Under the pieces are notes generated by a model. The model searched no databases. It worked only from the letters and a program-made list of their open reading frames with translations, and was not told the DNA's origin. Positions 13,301 to 25,300 of a stretch of 64,000 nucleotides of DNA are shown here, one piece after another. The stretch is from Branchiostoma lanceolatum (Eukaryota; Chordata; Leptocardii; Amphioxiformes; Branchiostomatidae). A program made the position numbers and the translations under genes. The first letter of the stretch is position 1; each line of letters begins with the position of its first letter. The stretch spans positions 24,933,925 through 24,997,924 of the forward strand of contig NC_089725.1 in the NCBI RefSeq assembly GCF_035083965.1, read 5' to 3'.

Positions 13301-16300
13301 AGCTGCAGAGGATAAAGACTGGATTAACCCTGGCGCTATTGGAGTCTTTCTCTGCTGCAAGCTGAACGCGCCAGATCCATCATTGTCTGAGGAACTTGTT
13401 TGAGAATTCAGGGGAACCAGCGGGGAGACAGGTCTCCCGTGGCGCCGATGAACCCCCTGGTTATCAGTGACTCCTGAGCGGATTCCCCCGGGCCCTACTG
13501 TCATGCCTGATGGCATCCCCCAGATTTATGACTCCCTCTCTACATGCTGCTGCATGAGTTATGATCACACAAGTCTCTGGAAAATGAGATAATGACAAGA
13601 GCCTTGATTAAGAATGTATTTTTCATCACTCTTTGTTTAAGAAGCACGCGGGGCAAGGAGAAGGCTGTACATCACGCTTGTCGCCCCGTCAGGCTTACCT
13701 ATAGGCACCTCCAGTTTGAAGTCGGGGGTCTTGTCGTAGCCCTTGGCTCGCATCACGTCTTCACCTGGAGCAGGGAATGACTACATACATCACAAGGGTC
13801 TGACAATATCTCTTGCTATCTGCTAATGGGGAAAGTGTTGGGAAGAATTTTGACAGTCATCTCGGCAAAGTTTCTACTTACTGAGAAAAGTTAACTTAGG
13901 AAAACGGCGGAAGTTTCCTTTGATGAATAAAATATCAATGATACGGTTATATGACACGCTTTTTGAAACAACCTGTCATATGATTACAACTCATGACAGA
14001 AATTGAAATGCTGCTAAAAGACATCTGGACCATCAAGCTGTTCAGCAGCACAATTTTTCGTCAGCACATATTTTACAAAAGGAACAGATGTACATACTTT
14101 TGAAGTGTTAAATTCTGTGAATTCCAACACACCAAAATGTTTTTGTCAAATGTAACTTGAGGCCAGGATTGTTTCCTGGTCCAATTTCTAACATTCCTGT
14201 TCCAAGGGGGTAGTGATATCCCGGTGCATTTTTGGCTGTTGCTCAATTGGCATTGCACAGTAATCAGGCAATATTGCCAAAGTGTAAATCTGATTTCTAA
14301 GTGAAAGACATTTCCAGAAGAAACATCTGTTATGTGGCAGCATTGGGATGTTACATTTCAGACATACCAGAATTAAAGTACTGTTTCCTTTGTCATATTC
14401 CTACACAGGCAATATCTATGAGAGCCTACACAGGAGTGATGACAACACTTTGCATCAAACTTAGTAGGACTGTCGATGCATTACGCTAAATTCAGGAATT
14501 CAATTATGCAAAATACTGAGAAGTATGAGGCTAAAAAAGCTCTCCCTATGAATTACGGTAAATCAAAATAGCCTGGCTACGGAAAAGGGGCCGCAGGCCC
14601 TCATGTATGTCAGCTTAATCCTGGAACTTCATATAAGAATTTACAATCATGTAACACACAAGGTCCACCTGTAAGAAATTGGAAATTAGTCACTTTCCAC
14701 TATTGTTGTTCCATTGTTTGAATGACTTGCTAGAAGTTTTTGTTATTTTTAATTTTACCTTTTCTTGTGTTCTAATGGTTTACCATGCAGTATTGCTGAG
14801 GAGGCTGTCAACGTGTCTCAAAATTTCAAGAACAATAACAGTTACTGGAGGGTACTCTACATGTTGGGAGCACACCATCTTAAGTTTGAAATAAGTTGAG
14901 TCAAATGTCTTCAGGTCGTGAGGACACAGGAGTGAGCTCACCTATGAAGGCGATGCCCTTGTCTTCTAAAATCCTCTTCAGCTTGTTCTCGTACTCAAAT
15001 CCTACAGAGCTGGAGGCAAAGGTCAAGGTAGGTGACACGGTACAGACTATGGTAATGCAGGCTCCCTGCAGCCTGGAACCATCCAGGTTTATCTGTAACC
15101 ACTGGACGGAGTGGTATCTCAGTTGGTTAGTGACCTATGGAGAGGCCAGCACCAGAGATAGATGGTGAGGCTCATCAGGTGCTTACCTGCTTACACACTG
15201 CACAACAGGGACAACAACGTGTTAGACCGTCCCTCAAACTTTTATCAGACAGGCTCAACAGATCCAGACATGATAGCGACAGCCTAGCTATATGTCTTGT
15301 TGTTGCAGCTCAACTATGTAGAAAAAAAAAAGATGAGAAAAACTTTGGAAAAAGAGAATCTGCTCTCCTGACCATTGCTCGCTTTCTCTCTTTTCACACA
15401 TTTCTGTGTTACAGTATGCTCAAATTTATGCTTTTCGGGATTCATCAAATACCCCTTTTCTGGCACAGAAATGAAGCTGTCTGCCTGCAATAGTAATGGT
15501 GACGACGGGAGTTGCAGTACTACTCTAGGCTGTCATTCAGTGTCTTTAATGGCTGGGAGGCCCAGTTTTTCTGTCTGACATTTCATGCTATCCAACTTGA
15601 AATATTGCTGATGTTTTCTGACAGCATGATGCATTGACAACCACATAAAAAGGTGTAGCGTTATGCTCTCTGATTCAAATACAGTGGACTAGCCATCCAC
15701 AGTTGAGCCGCCGTAACAAACAAAATAAAAGTCTTTTTCAAAGTGTTTTGCTGCTCTTCCATTCAAACCTTGAGGAATGCTCAGGATCTGCTTTGCAAAG
15801 TGGCATTTCCTACCTCTTTATCTGTAACACTTTACAACCATATCGCACATTCTGGGCTCGCAGAGTAAATCCAGCCCAAGTAATAGCCACATCCCTGACT
15901 GTCCCCTGCCATTGCTAATGGGTTATGGGAATCCCGCCCTATAAAAGGTCAAGAATTGTATGTTTCAATGGGGTCAGGTTCACCACCTAGTCCCAGGTGA
16001 GTAAAATCCCCAACTCATTTCAGAGCAGCCCTAAATCTGTCACATCACTCAAAGCAAGTGTCCCACCCATGCAGACTCCTCTAAGGAAGGCTTAGGTGGA
16101 AGCAGAGGTCGCGGCAGCCAGGCTTAGCCGTGTGTGGCAGCGCCTGATGATGCTGCATCAACCACTGCCTTATCGAAGATACCACATTTTCTCAGTGTTC
16201 CAAACCCACCCGGAGCATCGTCATGTCAATTCTTTTCACTGAGCACATCCGCGGCAGCTATCTGCCGACCCCGCCGTCCTCCCGTACATGCCGGAGCATC

Positions 16301-19300
16301 CGGTCCCCCAGTATCTGAGGATTGCAGGCAAATCCCTGCAAGGCATGGCCAACGTAATTGTCCCTACAAAATTTGTAACACCTGATAAGAGGGTTGTTTT
16401 TGTAAGGGGGGATTGAAGAAGACACCAAGTTGTCTGGCTTGGTAAGCAGGGGGACAGTAGTGTTACGCCTCCCTTATCGTGTTGGCCATGGAACATGTAA
16501 AATAGGGCAGGGTTGTGAGGGAATGATAGCATTGCTATCTTTGACTCTGTAACTTAAATGTTATTTTAATGGTGTATGTGAGCTGAATTCTGCACTGAAG
16601 TGTGCAAGACTTAAAATCATCTCTCTAATGCACGATTTAAGTAAAGTACTTGGAATTAATAGAAAAGACATGTATAATTACTCAACTAGTCTTGGTCTAC
16701 ATGCATCAGTTGCTTCAAAGAATTGAGGTAATGCTACTCAAATTTAATTGGTTGTTTCATAGTTTCCCTTTTTCTCTTTGTTGACAACAAAATCTGTTGA
16801 ACAAGTCATCAAACTTGTATGGTGAGAGCAAAAAAGGCATGCCACTTCCACCACTGCATACCTTTAGCTAAAAAACTTACTTGTTTCAAACACAGTTTGT
16901 AGTTTCTTTGCCTGTAAAAAAGAGTGCACAAAATGGCTACCTTATTTATTTGATTTCCTTGGGAAAGTGTCTTGACAAATCTGATGTCCCTGTCAGGGAC
17001 AGGTTCTATGTCAATAGTGGATGAGTTGAAGTCTGTAATGTGAAAAGGATACTGCCGTATGCTGTCCACCACGGGTCCATACACACAGTCATTCAGGATG
17101 CACTGCAACAAAACATTAGGGGAACACAGTCAATGATATAAAGGCAACAAAATTGAGACACTGATATATTGGACACTCTTTCCAGGTGCACCAATAACCT
17201 CAAACAAATTAGAATAATGTAACATTCATACAACCTTACCAAATGTTCACTACTAGTAGTAGTATCAATTACTTAATCACTAATAGCAGTGAACAGAGCT
17301 CCAAAATGACCATCCCTGTTCTGACTGTGTAATCATTTAGACACTGACATTACATAACTATGACCTGTTGGGTCCAGACTGTGTATTTCAGTTTAAAGCT
17401 GTGCCTAATATTGTATTTCCTGTTTTAACAGAATTCTACATAATCAAAGGTTTATCTCTATCATTGGTACATCACATAGCTGACCAAGGCAAGTCTATAC
17501 CTTCTCCCTCTCTCAGGTAGTGCAGCATACTGACATAACATTTCCTGTTTTAACAGAATTCTACATAATCAATGGTTTATTTCAATGATTGCTACATCAC
17601 ATAGCTGACCAAAGCAAGTCTACACTCCCTCCCAGGTAGTGCAGCATACTGAGATTATTACATGCATCTAACCCAGCAGGCAACACCACAACATGTCCAG
17701 TCATCACTAATATGTTTTCCCACAGGGGGAAGATCAAAGGTGCCATCATAAAGCAATCATCTTCCATTTAGAAAATGCCTTGTCAGGTTTGTGTCTCAGA
17801 ACCCTACAATAAAGGTGAGAAAGGCTATGTAAATCTGTAACGTTACATACAGGTAAGGGCTGGCTATAGTTCGGTATACAGCCACTGCTTACATAACAGA
17901 ACACGGGGCTTGTGACTGGTTTGTGATGAATTGTTTCCCTACCTGGCTTTACGGCGTGCTAAACTAACATCTTAGGAAGCTTACCTTACTTCGGGGGAGA
18001 ATTCATAAATACTTTATCATTTCATACAGAGCAGTCCCTGTGTACTGTCACAGTGATGAAGATCTCCCCTCTATGATTCCCAACCTAGGTGAGGAAAATC
18101 CATCTGTCTTAAACCCGCACGAGGAAAATTTCCCGCCAGCTTAGCTCCTTGGCTCGACCTTCCCTATGATATTTCTTGGTCTGTCCCCTTAATTTCAGCC
18201 TGTGAGGATGAAGAGCTGGAAGCTGACAAAATAATCCACCCAGTGGCAATAAGTGCCAAGCAGGGTGACAGCATCCCTCCATCACTGTCCCCCACCATCC
18301 CCATAAAGGTCACACTAACTTAATACAGGAGCTCACACTCCATATATATGTCCCACACAGCCTCTCTACCTGTGCCGCTGGTAATTAGGACGGTCAGACC
18401 GGTGGTTGGTACAGACCTGGGTGGCCTTTTACCTGCTAAATAACCTGCTAAAGACTGTAAGTCTTATCCTCTTAGATCTCAGGAAGTCTGTTGCTTTGCA
18501 ATTCCCAAAAGACCATGCTGTATGGTATATACCTATGTCTGGGTGTAACCTGGATTAGGGGTCCAAGGAGAACATTGACATTGCGGACGATTAACATTGC
18601 CTCCTGTATTCTATCCTTTTCCACCTGGTTTGAATATGAAGAAGTTTCTTGTAATTCTCACATACAAAGCTGTTATAAAAGTACAAAACGTACTTAAGTC
18701 CTCGAAATAATCACTTTCCTGGAAAAGTTTCATTCATTCATTATTTCCATTCAATCATTTACTCAATTCTACAATTCTAAAAAACAGTACAAAAAGAGAA
18801 ATGACTTGAGAAAGTAAAAGAGTTTCACCAGAGGCCAGTTCAGTTTTGTGAGATGAATGCTCATCTGCTGTGTGAGGCCAGGTGAGTTTTGAGATGTTTC
18901 CTCACCTGATGTGTGAGGCCAGGTGAGTTTTGAGATGTTTCCTCACCTGATGTGTGAGGCCAGGTGAGTTTTGAGATGTTTCCTCACCTGATGTGTGAAG
19001 CCAGGTGAGTTTTGAGATGTTTTCTCACCTGATGTGTGAAGCCAGGTGAGTTTTGAGATGTTTTCTCACCTGATATGTGAGGCCAGGTGAGTTTTGAGAT
19101 GTTTCCTCACTTGATATGTGAGGCCAGGTAAGTTTTGCTTACCTGTTGTACTTCGTTAGCGAGGACAGGATCTGGGATCTGACAGGGATCCTTCAGCAGC
19201 TGGTTCACGTAGGATCTCGCAGCTGGAGGAACATGGAGAAGAGACAACAAGTACAACTTTGAGTCAGAAACAAGAGCCTTGTAGGAGACATGAGAAAGAG

Positions 19301-22300
19301 ACGGTTAATTTAGCAGCACAAGGCTGATTTGTGGATTTAACAATAGGTAAAAGACATATCTTAAATAGTAGCTAACATTTCACGTTAAGGTAACATGACA
19401 ATAATGAATCAAAATCTGATTCTTTAAAATATTTGACTAGTAAACAAAAACAGACAGACATGGACAGTACTATTGGTGTTTATCACTTCATGGCCAAATA
19501 TCATTAATCTATTTCTATACACTGTATTCTAATGCCAATCCTCCCTCTGATAGTTTTTTTTTCTGCTGCGTATCAAAGTAAAACCTACAACAAAAATTAG
19601 CTTCCTACAGTAAACCATATTTATAAGATATTTCCCTAGGGACATATGATCATGCCTCTCTTCGGGCCGGAGATTAACTATTCCATGGATTTTACTGTCC
19701 CTTTAAAACATATTCTCGTATTTGAGGTTATATGTAAAACAATATTGAGAATGATGGCCAATAACTCTCCCGATATAACTGATATTTCAATACGAGTTCC
19801 CCGCCACAATATTTTACGAAGTGTTTTCCAAAGCAGTTATAGAGCTAGTATAAGTGATTTATTCTATCAGCAAAACTACATTAGTTTTACTAGACAATGT
19901 AATCAAAATAGCTGTGTAACGAGGCCCAAACCCTACAAATCTCTCCGGCCGAGGTTTCCCTGTGTTGTGGTCTTCTCTGCCCAGACTAAGTGCCGAACAG
20001 AATGAATGTTGTCTACATCAGGGCAAGTAATTCCCAATAACATCCCTGCAACTTAAGTTCCTTCTTTTATTTATGACCAGTCTTTCACCGAGACTCTGAT
20101 GACCGCTGCATTTCTCGGGCCCTTTTGAGGGGAACTACGGGGCATGTAACGATAGTCGGTCCATACTCAAAAAGCCCACCAAAAATTTCATAGCCGTAAT
20201 GTGGGCAACAAATTGCCTCCCTCAAATCAAATCCTACAAGTACCAGAGGCTCCGGCCCATTTCCGGATGTAAAATATTGCAAAAATCATTTACATTGGGA
20301 CTGGGTCATAAAGCTACCTTTGAGGTCAATTTGGCTTACATTTCATTATTGCTCAGGACGATCAAAACCATCCATCAGCCGCGGCTTTCTTAGATTGAGG
20401 CGGAGTATCAATACTGTAATCCACAGACGGCAATATACCCGGAATTACCAGGAGGAAACTGGCGGGCGGTCATCTTTCTCAATGTACCCGGCCGGGCAAA
20501 TGCCTATACACGGCATCCCGACGGAAACAAAAGAGCTTAAGTGTGGACTATGCGGGGTCCTATCGAGAGTAAAAACGATATGCGTTGCAAAGTTGTAAGG
20601 CAATAAATCAATACTGATGAGGCCAGGGAGACCTGACAGAGACAATAATGTGCAATGTAGAGTAATGGGTAAATTGACAGGACCAACCCAAAATCAATAC
20701 GAAATTAGCGGGGGATCCGCACCCCCCGAAACTTTATCTGTAGCTCCGGACACGAAACTGATGATCAGATATATTTCAGGCTGAATGCAACAGACGAGCC
20801 CAATTGGCCTCATATGATAAATTTTTGCCGTCGTCAGCAAATTGGGTTGGACAATTAGAAAGAGCCCGGTGTCAGACGTTCAATTTTTCCTGTCTGCAGG
20901 CGGACTGACCAGGAGGAATCTGTATACATCACTCCTCTACAATGGCCCCGCTGAGGCCGCAAGAATTCACAAGGAGGCAACACCAACAGCACACTTTCAT
21001 GTAAAACCTGGTGGCTGCTTCGTTTCATACAGTTTTGTTAAAGATGATTAATCAAATTGGTGCTTAATAGGCGTCATTAGGATGACATATGACCTGCCAG
21101 GTTCCATTTGTTACCTGTGAATCACCATTTCTGTCACCTGTAATAAGCAACAGGTACGGCTGCAAAATTTGTTACATTAATTCTACCGGCTTCTTCACAA
21201 GTCAAAGATGCATCTGATTTTAATTCCTAAAAACAGAAAATAAGAGAGCATGATGGCTGTTAGAAAAACATTTAACACACGTATCTCTCACACAGGTGTG
21301 CTTCAAGAGCTCTGCCACCGTAAATTGCCATCATGCCCAGCCATCTACCGTGTGTGTACCACACATTGCTCAGCACAGCTATCATCTGATAGAAGTGTGT
21401 GCCGGCGATACATTCCTTTCACTTGACCGCCACATGGGATGGACTCCCAACTCTACTCTAACCCCAAGAAAAGGACAAGGCAAGAAGAGAGCGAGCAAAC
21501 ATCGATCCAATCCCCCTTCCTGATCTTTTCATATGCACTTTCCAATTTCTATGGGAACAAGTGCAGCTCAACTCCAATGGCCCCAGCACTTTCTGCAATC
21601 AGCTTGCTTGGAATCTTTGCTTTTCGGATCATTGACTCTGACCAACAAATTACCGAGATCTTAGGGAATGGGGCCTATCTGCATTAGTCCATATAATTCC
21701 AATTTACCCTAATGACTTAAGAACTGATGAGGTTGGGGCCTGCGTTCCCTGTTTGGGCGAATCCAGGGACCAGATAATGATCGCGGGCTGCCATTGTTGG
21801 GGATACCCATTAAATCACCCGCCTTAATAATGTGGGATCGCAAGGAATAGAAAGTTAATGCATGACCCTCATTACGGTCTGCGGCGATAATGATTCTCTG
21901 GCCCGTGATGAGCCGAGGGGGCCCTCCCCGCAGTTTAATCATTGTTTGTGGGCAAAAGTGTCCACTTTGGGGCCGGGATTCTCGCCAGGCTCCCCACCTC
22001 TGCGATGGTGATGATAAGCCAGACTAAGTGAAGCTAAGTGATATCTGCTCATTACCGCTAAATTCTGCGGCTAAACCGGGGAGCCAGCCTGGGCCGCCCG
22101 GCACTCGCCAAATCAGCTTGAGGGCCAAAATTGGAATACTCAGAATTTCAGGTAATTTGGCTTTCGATTTTCAGAACCTCACTGATTAGCAGAAACTCCT
22201 TGGCTGCTAAGAGCCCATCGACCCCGTGTGAGATAGCTGATTTTCAAAAGAGATAGACCTTCCTGGTTTAACCCCTGCACCAGTGCCGGGAACTCCCAAC

Positions 22301-25300
22301 TTCAGGTTGATCATCCATCATTAGCTGATGTACTGAGTAGACAACTAAGGACATGGGAGAGAGAAAATGGTCAAACTCGGTGTCCTGTATTGTACTCTAC
22401 GGAGAAAGAAGTATAGGGCAGCCGTGTTGCCAAGGTCTTACTGCTGACCTCGGCACCTACATATATGGTCAATACAGCACTATTCTGGGATATCCACCAT
22501 TAGGTGAGATGGCCATTGTGCCGGGGTATAAAAGATAATGACCTGCACTCTCCACTTTAATCTGGGAGCCACAAAATTCCTTCTCCATAACAAAGGTGGC
22601 CAGCCCAAGTTTTCTGCACAAATCCGCTCTTAGGAGTGCCAATTTTGCCTGGAGGGCAGACGGGAAACTATTCTGGACAATTGAAGAGCGGGGCGGCTTG
22701 ATCGTTGTTCTACCCCATTAACAGAAGGCAATGGCTTTGACCCGGGGTCTATTGAATTTCATTTACCCCCAGTATTAGTGATCGTGGTCATCTGCAGAAA
22801 GGACTTCCCTCCGAATAGAGGGGAAGAGGATTGGGACATAAATCAGCGGGGGAAGATTAAAACGGCCCCAGGAAATTGTGTGTTGGGGGCATTAAATGCA
22901 GTTCTGCATGGAGGATGACACCGTTTGATGGTGTGGGAAATGGGCAACTCGGCCGTCTGCAGTCGTTTTTTCCTACAGAGGCAGAAATTCTGGTGACATC
23001 AGGGCAGGGTGTGTTATGGGCCACATTACCACTACGGCCAGAAACTGGTCCAACTTATGTTGGTGTCATATCGGGCTCCAATATAACTCAATGTTTTAAA
23101 CACTTCTTGTTCACAGATAAACTATCATAGCAACGAAAAGTACTGCAACAACTGAACAAGACTTAAAATAAAAGCTACAGAAGAACAGCACCTCCATCCA
23201 CTCATTTGCTGCTGGGTCCTATTTTGTGCACTTCTTCCAGACTTAGTCACTGACACTGCAAACATTAACGGAAATTCCAGTGACTTTGTAATGATATACT
23301 GTGTTGTTGACCATGACTTAATTGTGACTTTGATAATGTATACCATGTTAAAGTAAAATACACTAAACATAAAGGACTTTTATAAAATAACATACTTTTA
23401 TCTGGCATGACAATTATTGTATGATGACAAAACACATAAACAAAAAGGAAAATGTGTCAACCATGCAAGATTAAACGTATTCATCTGAGACTTATCATGA
23501 TTTTAAAGGTTAGAATATAGATATTGCTAAAAGTTCCCAGATTAAAAATCCATCTGTGCAAAATATAATGTTACATGGATAATTGTTAGTTACCAAAACA
23601 TAAACTTCCCACAAAGCAAAGTGATTTATTTCATGTATGCTATACAGGATCCCAAATGTCCCTGAAATGAGTGTACGCTCTCTGACAGCAACCTCAGTGA
23701 AAAATGGTGGTTTGCTAATACAAGAGAGACCCCTAGCAACATGAAGCATAACTGCACCACCGCTGCCAGCTTGACAGGGCTGTTCATCTTTAGTCTGAGA
23801 TAACCTACTCTTCATTTGAAATTTCTCTTTATGACCAAAGCATGTTAAATACAGTCAACTACAAAAAAATGCCCACACTTACATATTCTCAAATGAATAA
23901 ACCCTATAACCTCTGGGAAGTTGAAGAGGGGCTGAGGCCAACAGGGCCATCCAGTTTTAAATAAAGGTTTCATTCATTCATTCATGCACTCATTCATTCA
24001 TATACCGTTAATGGCAAAATACAGACCTCTCCTCAGGCCTATTTCAGGGCTAGAAATTCATTTTTGGAAATGAGCGCACTGGTGCACCCACCCAACCAAA
24101 AAAATTAGGTGCACAGAAAGAATTTTGGGTCCACCATGTGAAATAAAGTTGACTGTCAGCAAAACATAATTCCAACGTTTAACGCTACTGCCTCTCTTGA
24201 GAAGTTCAATCTGTAATTCTATAGCTAACTTCAAAATTTCAAACAAGTTATATATCAAATAAAGTAGAACAAAATATCATATTGCTTTTTCTGATACTTA
24301 CGTTTCAAGAAGATTCTGAATACTAGTGTGCAATAGTACCTTTACCCTATAGCGTACAAAAATATCAAGGTGCACTGGTGCACCCACAGTCAAAAATTAG
24401 GTGCTCCAATTTTGGGTTCACAAAGGTGCACATGCACCCAGTATTTCAAGCCCTGTATTTAGTTCAAATGAGGAGTGGACCAGGAATAACAATAGAAAAT
24501 TAAAACAAACCCCACAAATAGACTTTGTACAGTACTTACGTGCTTCTGACTCTGCAGACTGCAGTGCTAGGTGGTGCTCTAGGATGATCTTTGCTAGCAG
24601 GGAGGGAGCCAGGTCAATCTGTAACAGTTATAGAATATGTCACATAAAGTCCTCCCGCGGCACTTGGTGGAGCCTATGGCGGCACCCATCCCCAATTTGC
24701 AGCCCTTGGGCAACACAACTTTGTTCAAGTCTCTACAGCAGGGGGCTACTCTGCTGGTAATGATTTGCGTGCTTAACTTCCATAGTATAACTTCCATACT
24801 TTTTCCCAAATGCTGAGTGCTAAGCAGAGAAAGCAGTATGTACAATTTCTTAAGTCTTTGGCATGACCGGCCGGGGATCAAAGCCATGACCATGCAAGCA
24901 AACACTCTACCCATTAGGCCATTGCACCAGCATATCTCACAATCTCGGTAAATAATATCATCAGCCTACTTCACAGAAGAAAAAAAATGGCCACTGTAAC
25001 TTCAGTGCCTAGGGGTAAATCAAAAACCTAAAAGACACAGTGAAAGTACCAGTATAAGGTTATATTTGTTACAAGGCAAACATTAGCTGAAATGCCAAAT
25101 AACACGTAGATTGAAAAGAATATCATTTGTATTTGTCACCATATCAAGTTAGTTCTAGTTCGTTTATTGGTGAAAATAAAATAAAAGCAGTGTCAACAAC
25201 ACTTAGTTGTCACTTCACCACATGAGAAATTTCCTTATACTGTTACAGGGACTTTTAATGTAGACAGATGCCAAGCCGACACGACTCTTCACATGAAACC

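Larger units (their letters stand above)
10461..13698. other. CDIN1 intron 9
   Basis: Contains a (TA)n tract at 12750-12778 and a (GAT)n tract at 13047-13070. GC-richer, repeat-poor stretches at about 12290-12610 and 13290-13560 look like possible regulatory DNA. No exon was seen. Confidence 0.55.

Noticed and set aside
14942-15001. Alternative CDIN1 exon 8 acceptor at 15002
   Set aside because: Breaks the reading frame with exon 7; the acceptor at 15010 restores it and matches the family.
15113-15131. A-box-like string near CDIN1 exon 8, considered as a tRNA or SINE
   Set aside because: No B box or tRNA fold downstream.
15934-15950. TATAAAAGG considered as a promoter
   Set aside because: No first exon or CpG-rich start follows; chance occurrence is likely.
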